Shown: piece after piece, positions 1 through 12,846 of the stretch
How the letters are laid out: each line of letters begins with the position of its first letter
Position numbering within the stretch: position 1 is the stretch's first letter
Source of the DNA: Glandiceps talaboti
Taxonomy: Eukaryota; Hemichordata; Enteropneusta; Spengelidae
Length of the DNA stretch: 64,000 nucleotides
NCBI RefSeq assembly: GCF_964340395.1
Contig: NC_135561.1
Coordinates: 13,647,961-13,711,960, forward strand
Direction of reading: 5' to 3'
Program-made: the position numbers and the translations under genes
Notes under the pieces: model-generated
Told to the model about the DNA's origin: nothing
Seen by the model: the letters and a program-made list of their open reading frames with translations, nothing else
Databases searched by the model: none

Positions 1-1570
1 ATGAAAACAAAAGTAAAAAATAAAATCAAAATTAAAAAAAAAAAAAATTAAAAAAAAAAATTAAAAAAATTAGTGGCAGTTCTGGTCCGCAATGGCCCAC
101 AGCTGCCATAGACCAGCATTCCTTGCGATCTCAACGGCGCCACTGAAAGTGCTGTATACATGTCGCGCCCTCAAAGGCGAGAGTGTGATTATAAGACTGA
201 ATATGAATATGAGGCTGAATCTGGCTAACTTTGAATTGAATATTAAAATTGAATTTTAAACCAAATAAAAGCGAGAACACGGTCTCGTTAGACAGAACTA
301 CGACTGATGAAGGACCCCAACAGCCTGTCCGAAACGTCTTAAAAGAAGGGTCAACTAGGTATCACCCCGGGGACGTATTGCCAATGTCTTCCCTGCTAAT
401 TTACGCTAATACCTTAACAAACTGGTCATGTGGCTAACTGACCTTCAAACCAATTTATTAATACCAAAAAAATGAACCAGCGTGGAAAAATATTTCCACT
501 TCTTAACAAACTTGATCTAACAACCCATAGTTGGTTACATGGTAAACGCAATGTCACAGTCATACACGTATGTAACATTGATGGTGTTCGGAGTCCCCTT
601 CCCCCTCTTTCTACCATCGCATACGTCTATCCAAAGTTCGCACACTCTAGGCATACTTAGGGTAGTCCCTGCTCTCAAAATCAAGAATCTCCATTCGCTG
701 GAGCCCTAGTCTCATATATTCCATCAAATCTCCTTTGAGAAACTCATCCTCCTTCCATAAGCTTGACCGACATAGCGCAATTTTACTGAACATGGCGCTA
801 TGTCGGTCAAGCTTATGGAAGGAGGATGAGTTTCTCAAAGGAGATTTGATGGAATATATGAGACTAGGGCTCCAGCGAATGGAGATTCTTGATTTTGAGA
901 GCAGGGACTACCCTAAGTATGCCTAGAGTGTGCGAACTTTGGATAGACGTATGCGATGGTAGAAAGAGGGGGAAGGGGACTCCGAACACCATCAATGTTA
1001 CATACGTGTATGACTGTGACATTGCGTTTACCATGTAACCAACTATGGGTTGTTAGATCAAGTTTGTTAAGAAGTGGAAATATTTTTCCACGCTGGTTCA
1101 TTTTTTTGGTATTAATAAATTGGTTTGAAGGTCAGTTAGCCACATGACCAGTTTGTTAAGGTATTAGCGTAAATTAGCAGGGAAGACATTGGCAATACGT
1201 CCCCGGGGTGATACCTAGTTGACCCTTCTTTTAAGACGTTTCGGACAGGCTGTTGGGGTCCTTCATCAGTCGTAGTTCTGTCTAACGAGACCGTGTTCTC
1301 GCTTTTATTTGGTTTAAAATTCAATTTTAATATTCAATTCAAAGTTAGCCAGATTCAGCCTCATATTCATATTCAGTCTTATAATCACACTCTCGCCTTT
1401 GAGGGCGCGACATGTATACAGCACTTTCAGTGGCGCCGTTGAGATCGCAAGGAATGCTGGTCTATGGCAGCTGTGGGCCATTGCGGACCAGAACTGCCAC
1501 TAATTTTTTTAATTTTTTTTTTAATTTTTTTTTTTTTAATTTTGATTTTATTTTTTACTTTTGTTTTCAT
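1..1570. repeat. Giant inverted repeat (foldback), arms of at least 778 bp with a 16 bp spacer
   Basis: Base x pairs with base 1573-x. The arms meet at 778 and 795, leaving the spacer 779-794. Identical short open frames occur on both strands at mirrored coordinates (for example 249-437 plus and 1136-1324 minus). In the parts compared, the arms differ only by one base in each of two poly-A/T runs near the outer end (11 against 10 and 14 against 13), which gives the 2-base offset at the edge. The left arm is cut by the window start, so the full length is unknown. It is either a foldback-type element or hairpin, or an inverted-read assembly artefact. No transposase is visible. Confidence 0.9.
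304..335 (+). other. Hammerhead-core-like motif within the palindrome arm
   Basis: CTGATGA (304-310) and GAAAC (331-335) flank a short GGAC/GTCC stem. A mirrored copy lies on the minus strand at about 1238-1269. A possible stem III pairs ACGTC after GAAA with GACGT near 371-375. An extra A before stem II and a weak stem I argue against an active ribozyme. Penelope-like elements and retrozymes are known to carry hammerheads. Confidence 0.25.
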
Positions 1571-4500
1571 TTTATTTTTACTGTTCTTTCTATTTTACTT
1601 TTGCTTTCACTTTACTTTTACTTTCCTTTTAATTTTGATTTTGTTTTAATTTCACATTCATTTCATTCTACTTTGATTTTAATTCTATCTTTATTTTTTT
1701 TAAATATTTTAATCTTTATTCTTCATTTTATTAATATTTTTATCTAAACAGTTTGCATATAATATATGGCAGCCCTGGGCCACCATACATGGTGTCTGTA
1801 ACTTGTGTGTATCTGCTGGGTTCGGAATATTATTGGTGAACCGGGTGTACTTTCTTTTTAGTAGGATCTGCCTGATAAAGTTTTGAATACCACAACTGCT
1901 GTTAATCTAAAATATATCATATTGTTATATTTTAATTGTCGGTGTTACAAGTTTGCCCAGCTTTATGCTTTTCATTCATGTTTATACTGTCTTTTGCGTT
2001 TCTTCTGAGCTGTAGGGAACCACATTTGATCGCCAGCCTGCCTGGCGCGGCACATTCTGGCACTTTCTATGTGTGAGATATCACAAGACTACCGAGAATT
2101 TGTTTATGATATCAACCGACGCGACGACGAAATCTGAGGTTGATACCATGTACAGAGCTAGCAACTTGTTACTCACGCAATATTGTAACATATACACAAC
2201 GTGAGACAAACAAGTGACTTTTTTTAGTTGGCATAACAGTACTTTGCGAAAAATATTATTGAATAAGCTTGGAATTAGATAGGCTGGTGACCCCATTGCT
2301 GGGTAATGGGTCTAAACGAGAAAAATAGTCCGAGACAGGTTGACTGGCTTGTTATATCCATATGGGACAGAAAATGAAAATGCGTGCCTGGAATTATAAG
2401 AAGGTTCATCACAATCAACAAGTAATTTGTGTCTTTGAATAATTCATTTGCTGAGTAATTTCCTAGTGATACACGGGGAAAAGCTTGAATTTAGATGGAC
2501 TGCTTGACAACCAAGACTTTATTTGATATATTTTCACCTGTCGCGAAATGTAGGAATATTTGAAGCAAGCGAATTAATTTATAGATATAATTAATTAAGT
2601 TTGGAGTTACTCTCGAAAATATCAACCTTTGAAACTATTATTCTAAATAAGGTGTAAATATGAAAAAACGTCTTACCTAGTTCTCGAAGTACACAGAGGA
2701 CAACGATGGTTTCGTAGTGTCTAAAGGAAGAAATCTTCAACACAACAAACGTCTCCTTCTTCTTCAATATTGAACTTTTCGTGTCCGAACCAAAAATGAA
2801 ACTTTTGTTGAACTTCACGATACATTTCTGCGGAAATTAACCAACGGGTTTTGATACAGTGAATGAATTGCAGTAACACTGTTTGTAGTCGGTTGTCTGC
2901 TAGATTAAGATGTTGGTGTTGCCTTAATAATCGATGTATCACGTGCTTTGTAGCTAATCATTTATATAATAGATATTCGCAATTACGTTCACGAAATATC
3001 TCGTGTGTCAATCATCCGTAACAAATAATGTTGACTTAAAGTGGTACAAATTGAGTTCATACATTTTGTTAGAAAATACCAACATAAAGCCACAATTAAA
3101 CTACTTCAGTGTAATATTATTGTCAATGCATGCCTTCTATATTATTAATCAATTGTCTTCTGGCATTGTTAGCAGAGTTAATTGCATAGTAAGGATATCA
3201 TAGTAATATGCTAATATGTATTATAAATTATGCCATTGGATCGTTTATATGATAAATCCTACAACCAGGTTCGAGTTCAGTCAGTTGCAATCAATGGGTA
3301 AGTGTACTTCAGTAAGTAAAGTACTGTGGGTACCTTTCAAATATACAGCATGCCCTAAACAGTATAACCTCAACTTGTGCCCCTTTAAATCTAGATATAA
3401 TTGCAGACATGTGTCACGATGGGGATTCCTCCTTTTGTTTCTGTAAGAGGCAGTAAACCCGCCACCAACGTCGATGTAAGGTAAACCAGGAAGCTACGGT
3501 ACGCTGTTGTTCTACACTGAGAAAGACTCTATTTTCAGGGGTTTCAAGTGTTTGTATTGATATTTTCGTTGAATCTGAAGATTATTAGATTATTACATCA
3601 AAGCAAGGAGGGGAGCACTGAAAATACACACCATCTGTAAGCTTTATTGCAAAAATATACAGTCACGATCGTCTGCTCACTTCACACCTTTCACGCATAC
3701 GATTTGGAGCAGATGGTGCATCTGTCAATCTCGATCGAAACAAGAATGTATACATTTTACCCAGGGACAAAGTAGGGCAATACAGTACCTTATCACTTCA
3801 TTGTATTAAAGTTGTTCAACTGTTACGATACATACCATTAAGTATGTAAACTTTCGGATGCGTAATAGCAATGTTATGCGGGTTTCAATTTCGTTTATTA
3901 TTTGCCATGGAAACAGGTATACATATCCCGGGTATGTAGGGGATCAGTCGAGGACGGCAAGTTTTCCTGGCATTTGAACAACGTTTTTGACAACTAAGTT
4001 TCACTGGGACTTGAAAAAATCACAGATGTAGAGCTAAATTTCTTGCATAAATCATGAAATTGCAAGACTATCCTTACGGAAGGCCTTCAGTTTAAATTTG
4101 GTTGTGTATAAAAACGATATTTAAGCGACAATTTAATGCACGTGAGACATGTTAAATAAATTGATTTGTTCAAATAGCGATTGCATAATTAAAAGATTGG
4201 ATATGTCTTGCTTAAGGGTTGAAAATAGCCCGCCAGGTTTAAACTATTACTTGATATGAAGTGAAAACAGATTTGAATGGCAAAAATCAATTTTGCGAAT
4301 AGTTGCTATATGGCGTATTCTGCAATGGATTAAGCTTATGTATTTCCTTAATTGTATTGTTTCCTTTGATATTGATATTGGTGTGGTCTCACGGGAATAT
4401 GCTAAAGGAAATACATTTACAGGACAGCTGTATCCTCTCTTCCCATGTTCATTTATACTACATACACATGTACAGTTTAGCAGAAGGGCATTAGATATAA

Positions 4501-4799
4501 ATAAATCTGATATATTGATTACGAAACATGTATAGCGAAAACGCTTGAGGTATAAGGTAACTGAGGGTGTTCGTCTTCATATCATTCGCTACTGGTGGCA
4601 ATTATAATATTCGTCTTGAAAAGAAATGACTAGATATCTAATGTATCTGCTAGTGAAATCCCTTAAGCAGAAAAATAAACCTTAGTATATACATGATAAA
4701 TGGGACCATCATCTGGTGAATTGTACCCTAGCTTGTATTCATTTTAGCGCCATTCATCAGATGGAACTTGTGCAACGTGTGCAACATTATTACTGTTCG

Positions 4800-6070
4800 T
4801 GATGAATTGATTCCTTGATTTAACGATCGATCACTTGCTCTTATTAAACTTTAATAGTAAGTACATATAGATTAAAATAATATTTCCTCGTATGCGATAA
4901 TCAATCATGAATATCTACATGGTGCCTTCACCGTATCCATAAAATGTATACCTACGCAGGAGTTTTATCGAAGTTCCAGATAGCATCTTGACATATACAT
5001 CCTGGCTCTAGAATGATACACACCAAGAGATTGAAACGTAGTATTTAGTTTATAAGAATGTGTAACACTTTCACCAGTACTTAAAATATTTAAATTTGTT
5101 GTCTAAAATCAGCAACTTTATTTTAGGCCTAAAAAAACTGAGGGTTCCGATTACGTTCGATTTTAGAATAGGTGGGGTAGGTAGAGTTGTTTTTTATTTT
5201 ATTTTTGTCATGTGTGAGTGTCTAGTTCGGGTAGTTATGTGTTCCATTGTTTTCCATGTGGTCTCTGGATCTGCATGTGTTATTTATTTTTTCCCATCCG
5301 ATGTACAGCCATTACAGATTGGAAGAAAAGTTTTATATTGTATTTTTAAGTTGATGTCAGTTTCAACATCCACTTTCTCTCACGAGACTTCACAATTTTC
5401 ACGATTTTATTTCTTTTCTCGAATACGAAAAAAAACTGTTAAGGGTCTGCAGCGAAATACTAGGTGGGGTATTTTCGTAGGCCTTTGTGTACGTATTCTG
5501 ATGCTTCAAAATTATGTTAGTCATATGATATAAGATTAATTTGTCATTACTGTCCATGACTGTTTTCTTGCAAAGTTTATCAATGGTTACCATGACTACA
5601 AACAATTACTAGACTGTCTATTCCATAGGATCAACAAAGTAAAAAGTGTTGTTGTCGTTATGACCACACATCAAGCGACGAAGCATGATGAACATAACGC
5701 ATGTGGGTATTAAATAAAAGTTAATGGGTAATAAATGATCATATACTGATATGCGGCGTATCATGCATATCACTTAGAGATGATGGATGTACCTGATTAA
5801 CCAAAGCTACCACAACTTGATGTGTTGGACCTGCTTTATACACAATTATCTCCAAATCTTAATAAGATCACGTGCACCTCATTAGATCTAACATACGACT
5901 TTGAAACTAGAAGTAATCATGTGGGGGTGAGAAGGCAACTAAAAAGAGTTGCATGAATCCAAATTAATTTATACTTGAGATTTCAGAAGAAACAGGTAGA
6001 TAAGTTCAAATAACAACATTACAGGCACTAATTCATATTTCAGTATATTGTTATATGTTGTCAGAACATT
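4800..6070 (+). repeat. Diverged duplicate segment, copy 1
   Basis: Several stretches match 15300-15960 in the same order, for example around 4985-5035 against 15430-15480 (GAATGATA-ACACCAA) and 5925-6030 against 15838-15925 (AAGGCAACTAAA against AAGACAACTAAA, then GATTTCAGAAGA). The extra length here includes 5096-5530, which is open in one frame but looks like repeat DNA. Confidence 0.5.
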
Positions 6071-6519
6071 AATATAGTCATTTATGTTGCACTGAAAAAC
6101 TATATTGATTTTTATCATCAATGGAAAGCCAAAAATACTCTTAATAATGATAACCAATGATCGATCTCAGGTATGCCATACAATTGACACGAAACACGTT
6201 TTCGGGGAATTATGTAGTACTTCTAACCTAGATGATCTCAATTGACTTGAATAACCTTTCACGTGGATAAGCATTTGAACATGCATGTATGCCAGTGGTG
6301 GTCAAGCACAAGCTCTTCCTCTAGCCTACTGTTACATATAAAAAGCTATTCATATATGAAGCAAATAACCAGTCTAAGACAACCCGAAATATTTCCATCG
6401 GATTTATGTATAATTCAAACAGCACATGTCAAACTTATTCTCACACTTCCGTAACAAGTAAATCCGCACATAGCTGGTTGTATTATCCTATATATGTAAG
6501 GGGCAAGATCAATAGTTCA

Positions 6520-6740
6520 ATGTAGGATAAACAACTTTTTTTTTTAGTTGGGCTCCAGATCGCCCTCCCTCTAACTAAATTGACCAAAATGAACATTTTT
6601 CGGACACATCAGCTTGAAATCAGTCCTATGAATACAATATGTTGTTACGAGAAAATCGTTCTTTTTATTGAAACTGTATGTTAGTGTTATGCATTTACTA
6701 TAGCGAAAAAGCTTCCATTTCTCAATTTGTCGACATATTA
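6520..6740 (+). repeat. Dispersed repeat, copy 1
   Basis: This aligns with 41640-41910: both open AGGATAAA-CAACT, share AAATTGACC, and end with a TAGTGTTA-CATTT-CTATAGC block. The second copy is longer in the middle. The element type is unknown. Confidence 0.5.
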
Positions 6741-7762
6741 TATCAGTATTGACCATCTGGCAAAACGCCCCCCCCCCCTAACGTCACAATACGAGTTGTT
6801 TTGGGAGTTGATTGCAGAAGACTTGTCACCGCCTGATTGAAAAAAAAAAGTGGGAAAACTTATTGTTGCAAGATCATAGTTTTACCCAAAGAACAGTCTG
6901 TCTGGAACCTACCGTCGAAGTATTTCCCTTTCAAAATGTTCGTTAATCGCCTGGGTGCCTATAATGAGGCTATAGTAATTTGCGCATGAATACAGGGTTT
7001 ACTGTAAACTGTGTCATCACATAAAGACCAATTATATATATATTCGACTCTTACTAGGGACTGAACTCTAATATATTCTACAACGAGACTTGACGTCTCA
7101 ATACATACAGCGTTGAAGGTGAAATAATAAGAGAATCAGACGTACACGACGAAACTTAATCTCGTTGAAGTACTCGGTGCTTTTCTAAGAGGTAGACTTT
7201 TTAATGAGGACTCGAAATCTTCTTTTATCTATAAGATGCGTTATTTCGATGAACGGAAATGTGATGCAGAGACAAATGAATGAAACGATTTTCTAGAGGG
7301 CAAGCTGGAATATATCAGAAATGTAACCATTAGGATAATGAAGACACTGCTGACTTTATCGGGCAATCGTGGATGGCCTTGATGACCCTGAGAAATTCAT
7401 GAAATCGGTTCTATCCGACACCGACTACATGTATGTTGTTCTGCTGTGCGTCTAGGAACTGCACCAAGAAGTAAGTTCATGAATTTTTTATGCATGTTAT
7501 CTTTTCATTTCGAGCAAGAAAGCCTGATTGACACCCTTAGAGCCTTTTCTGTAGAGGTGGCAAGAAGATGTTGTAATTTCTGACAGGTTTATCCAAATAT
7601 ACAACATGGAAATAACCAATGTCTATATAAGACAATGATAGAATATCTCGACTTTTATATTGTAATCAAGAATATTTTGTAATAAGTACTACTATAACAG
7701 TATGTGTATATATTTCAATTTATAGATGTAACACAGGCAACGTGATCACAATCACACAAAAT

Positions 7763-7813
7763 ACATACATACATACATAAAAACTAATGATACACACACA
7801 ACTGAGTGGCTGC

Positions 7814-7847
<34 letters not shown>

Positions 7848-7848
7848 T
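7763..7848. repeat. Adjacent (ACAT)n and (CTGT)n microsatellites
   Basis: A short (ATAC)n tract is followed about 30 bases later by (CTGT)8. It is one of several places in the window where ATGT-type and CTGT-type tetramers sit together. Confidence 0.85.
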
Positions 7849-8195
7849 TAGCAAATGTTTTGAAACATCACTTAATGAAAGGCATTTAAATTTAGTACAG
7901 AGTTAACACTATTGCACATTAGTGACTGGAATTGAATAGATTTCACCGAATCCGTTCATATTATTAAAAATTAGTATAACATCTTATGTAACAGATCAGA
8001 ATAACAATAGCAATAATATTCATTACACTAGTGTGACTGACAAACGTCAAATAACATTCTTCAACTTCAACTTCAACTACATAATACAATCCCAAAGAGG
8101 GGAATTATTAAAACCTGCGATGGAAATTTATGATCAACTCTGGAAGATCTATCTAGTTATTTAGATGGTTATCAGAAAGGTGTCCATTCATTCAA

Positions 8196-8201
8196 TTTAT
8201 T
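8196..8201 (-). terminator. Candidate polyadenylation signal of receptor A
   Basis: An AATAAA hexamer on the minus strand lies about 240 bases after the receptor A stop codon. In AT-rich DNA such hexamers are common by chance, so only its position supports it. Confidence 0.35.
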
Positions 8202-8440
8202 AATGGAGGGATGACTCCTTCTCTCCATTGCTTTGTTTCATTCATTTCTGACATGCGCACTTAAGGGAAATAGTTAACTTTTCTACCTGGCAATTTACAT
8301 ACAGACTAAAATACATGCAAGACATTCTTAACTCGGTTGTGACATTACAAGCACCGTTCGACAACCTTGCCTTTAGGGAATCGTATGATACATAGAGTCG
8401 ACTATAAGGGCTTCTCGCAAACAGTTGGTTACTTTGTAAT

Positions 8441-8617
8441 CTAACCATCTAGACGACTGTGCCGGCTAACGTTCCCCACTCTATCTGTCGACGACATCGG
8501 ATCTAGGATCAATGTTTCAGTCTGAGCGGAGCTTGACGATCTCACAGATGATTTGTCTGGTCTACCATAACATAATAAGACAGCTTTCCAGTGAGAGCAC
8601 ACCTTAGACATGTCACT
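8441..8617 (-). CDS. Receptor A exon 4 (cytoplasmic tail and stop)
   Basis: This exon was found by its match to receptor B exon 4, not from a long open frame. The acceptor TTTTATTCAG precedes AGTGACATGTC. It encodes 58 residues starting SDMSKVCSHWK and containing a serine-rich stretch followed by SAQTETLILDPM. It then continues 17 residues further than receptor B to a TAG at 8443-8441. The serines and threonines are plausible phosphorylation sites, and C331 after helix 8 could be palmitoylated (inference). Confidence 0.85.
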   Translation of the reverse strand, partial: SDMSKVCSHWKAVLLCYGRPDKSSVRSSSSAQTETLILDPMSSTDRVGNVSRHSRLDG

Positions 8618-11600
8618 CTGAATAAAACATGTAAAGAAAGGTAGTTTAAGAATGTTTCCAAAGAAGACAATATTAGTCCAGTTGACATTTTGCTATGTCA
8701 CAAGAAAAGCGAAATGCCAGCAATTGCTAGTGGTTAAAATGGATTCCTCTAATTAATACTTAATTCAGAGTTCAGAAAAAGTCATATTGAAAACTTACCA
8801 TATTGCTAGCATTACCATCTAAACATAAGAATAATTTTAAATGTTTTCAAAGTAATGGAATATAACAGGTAGTTCAAAGGTCAACAGCATGACGTCATTT
8901 TCAGACCAGCGTGATACATAATTAGTGAATTACCTACGTATATGTGGGTAGTACACGTATTATGTATCATTCAGATTTGGGTATCCAAATAGTTATGACA
9001 TTTCTTTCACATTACGAACTATGCTATACTGATATTTCGTCTACAAAAATGAAAATATATTTGTATTTTGTTGAAATATGTATATATAAAATACAAACCT
9101 GACTAATTCAATAGGAAAAAAGTATATAAAGACGTGCATATAAGTGTCGCATATTAATTAAAAAATAATAGTTTATGGATAATCAATCATCCAAAATAAT
9201 TTGAGAAAATGTTTTGAACAGAAACAAAGTTGGATCTCAAAAGAAATAATAATTGGTCAAAAGCCAATCTCCGTCAGATATTTTACCAGAACTCTTTAAG
9301 GTTGAATCTGTGGAACACATTATATAATGTGCATTGCAAGGTTTACCCAGATAAAACCCTCCAGGCAACTGGACCAGATTTACTTGAAATCTTTTCGATG
9401 CATATGCGTTTTGCACACACTGAGCTCCTACATCCCCTTACACACCTCAGCTCCCTGTATCATTAAGTCACTGCATCGTTTTCACATACAGCAATCCCTG
9501 CATCGCTTCGCATATAGCAATCCCTGTACCACACTACATACCACAGTCCTGCATCGCTTTGCATACAGTAATTTATGCAATTGCTTTATGCACAGTAATC
9601 AATCCCTTGTATCATTCTACATACAGCAATCCCTGCCTCGCTTTACATACAACATACATGAAATTCATGCATGTTATAACAAATACAACATATTGGATTA
9701 TACTTACACCTCAGACCACTGCTGAATGTGGTTGGAAATTACATTAATGCTGCTAAATGCATACACCATAATTACAAAAGGTATTTTATCTGTAATCAAA
9801 AACTTCACACTCACCCTGAACTTGTCACTGAGAAACACATACACAATTGGATTGAAAATGGTATCAGCCAATACAGGCCAGGTGTAGATGCAGGCACGTA
9901 TTATTTCCACTGTCGATGGGTGTGTTTCAAGATACTCAGGGACATATGTTACTAGTACCAAGTTATACAAATTGACCGGAAGCCAGCAAATAGCAAATAA
10001 AACTATCACAGATATTAGTGTTCGGATTGTCTAAAAAAACGAAAAGAGGTATATATTATCAAAGTCATTATTTTACATATCAATTGTATTTTGTATACCA
10101 TTTTACAGTCTTCAAAAGGGTTCTCTTTTCTTCGAATAGTTTATGAAAAAATAATGTGTTTACCATTACGTCATCAGTAAACATTATGGCTTATTGTGCC
10201 CACCATACTATCAAACGTTCTATTTTAATATGTGTACTCGATCTTCTAAATTACCTATATGTGGAGTTTGTAGAGCTGCTGTAAATGCGGTGGCTAAGAG
10301 ACAAACTTATATCATCTATCGAAGATGCGCTTGGTTATATCTTTCCTAGGACTAGAAAATTATAATTAGTATTTTCTTTCATACTATCAATAGACATGTG
10401 CGATTGTCAGGTGAGTCACAGGCGCGGTAAAGGAATTTCATAAAAAGTTTATTAATTACAATTTGGAATATTACATTCTCTATAACGTATAAATTCCAAC
10501 CTTTACTTTGGCTTTCCTTAATCTTGATTCGTCATCAGTATCAGTACATCCAGGTCTCTTATGTCTCCACAACACCACAATAACCCGTATATAGCATATC
10601 GAAAGTATCACCATAGGAATGATGAATGTCACGATAAACATAACCCATATAAAGAGTTTCATCAGATCAATCGATGGAGAAGCTGGCCATCGCATTGTAC
10701 ATACATATGCAACCCTACCACCTACTATTGGAAATCCTGGCGTATAGGTGTACAGTAGCATTGGACACCACATTATCAGTGGTATACACCATGACAAGAT
10801 AATCACCACGTTTCTCTTCCTGGATGACACTTTAGGTTTCATTGGATACATAACTGCATAGTACCTATGTACCCCTATCGTTGTCAAGGTAATGATGCTG
10901 ACAAACTGTGAAACCTATAGGTATTTGAAAAGAAAGATGCATTTAACAACAAATGAGAAATATTTATTTTACACTTTTGCTTGCTTTATCAGTGAACAGG
11001 ATGATTGCGTCTCGGCTTGTGGGAGATATTAATTATGTATTCTGACGTCAGCATCATGGAAGATAGTACCGCATAATAATGAATACATTATTTATTCGTG
11101 CATATTTAATTAATTTATTGAACCCCTAAGAGTAAACAGAGATATTTCTTTTCATATGTCATGCTTTCAATTATAGTACCAATGTCACTGATTTCGTTCA
11201 GTGGTAGCAGTTAAGTTGATATGTTCTCGACGAAATAACAACTGTTACGGAAAAGAAGCCAGAATAATCTAGTTACCTTGATTGTGTTCAAAATTGTATT
11301 TACTGTGGACATTTGTATTTCTTGTGCAAAGTCATAAGATTGACCAGATAACAATGTGATGCATTGTGACTGATATAAGGGTAGACACTGAGCTACAACC
11401 TTCACAATGTTCTTCAACATATAACGTTTTATTTTTATAGCAACCGTTGCCTAACGAATGGGATAACAAACAAGAAAATGTTCAAGATTTGTTCATGTAA
11501 TGCCAACCAGGAAGGACGGAAGGGCAAGTAATTTGAAACAGTTGAATAGGGGACCTAAAATAACCACAATGTGATACATATGTGTTACATAATTATTTAC

Positions 11601-11837
11601 AAGAGCACATTTGTATTCATCTCTCTATCATATATGCAGATTTCTAAATGTTCAATATTTTTTTTTGATTTTGTTGTATTCATATCAATTGTGCAATCGT
11701 TGTTCAATCATTGACAGAAGCATTACTCAAAGTCTTTAAAATGCAATAATTAGCCATGTTCGTACTTACTACCACATGTCAACATAAGCTAATGACAAGG
11801 AAATATTTCCAAAGAGATTCATCAGCTTGGTTTCGTG

Positions 11838-11915
<78 letters not shown>

Positions 11916-12798
11916 TTTTAAAAGTTAACATTTTCAGTTTGTGATTTATGTATAAGTAAATATTTGTTTTGCATAATGTCATCATTTTACATCTATATCT
12001 AAATGTGTTTTATGTCATTATCTAATATTAAAACAAACCGGAAATGAGAACGGGGTTATTTATGCGATCTGTCAACGATAGAAGCTATATGACAGGAATG
12101 AGAAAACTAAACGTGGTCGTGTCAAGAGACCAAGATAATGTATGTAATGAAACCATTTTCAGTTAAATATACACGCTCTGTATGTTTGATCTTGTCTACT
12201 TAACGTTTTATGTTTGCATATGAGCTCCTATTAGTGTGATAAGATTTTGCCGGAATTATGCAAAATGCACAACATGAATAATTAATATTGTTATCTATGA
12301 TCAGCCAATTACGGATTACAAGTCACGGGTCATTTTCTTAATTTACTATTACCATTAGTTATACAATGGCTGGAGTGATAAGCCATGGATAAAGTAATCA
12401 AGATTACAATACTAACCAGTGATGAGTATATTGGAAATCGCTGATATCAATCTTCTCTTTGTGGGATTTTAGAGAATAAGATAAGCAAGCCATAGATAAA
12501 GTAATCACGAGCACAATATTAACCAGTGATGAGTATATTGGTAATTCCTGATGTCAATTTTCTCTTTGTGGAATGTTAGAAAATATTTTTTTTCATTCAT
12601 TTGCCATATTTCATTTCTATACATCCGTGTTGAATCCAAGGAATCACAATTGTATAGAAATCGGGAAATTCGCGAAAATGATTATCTGATGACATGGAAA
12701 TGTTATGTAAGTTTATACTTTGATAAATCCATCGCCGTATTTAAACATTCTGACAAAGTTGTACGCCTAAAAAATATATTTTACTTTAGGTGTGTGGC

Positions 12799-12846
<48 letters not shown>

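Larger units (their letters stand above)
1571..8195. other. Non-coding region 3' of receptor A
   Basis: No credible gene is seen. It opens with a T-rich stretch (to about 1745). The segment 4.8-6.07 kb is a diverged relative of 15.3-15.96 kb, and 6520-6740 is a relative of 41640-41910. Short (ACAT)n and (CTGT)n tracts lie near 7.76-7.85 kb. Confidence 0.5.

Noticed and set aside
249-1324. Eight short open frames of about 62 aa in the palindrome arms
   Set aside because: They are four frames seen twice because of the inverted repeat; none has recognisable motifs, and overlapping frames on both strands cannot all be genes.
5096-5533. Open frame of 145 codons
   Set aside because: It begins with TTG, not ATG; the composition is Phe/Val-rich from T-rich DNA, and it lies within a diverged repeat segment. 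No domain is seen.
10561-10758. Open frame opposite receptor A exon 2, and its twins at 40016-40213 minus and 55362-55559 minus
   Set aside because: These are antisense shadows of conserved receptor exons; they recur because the exons are paralogous.
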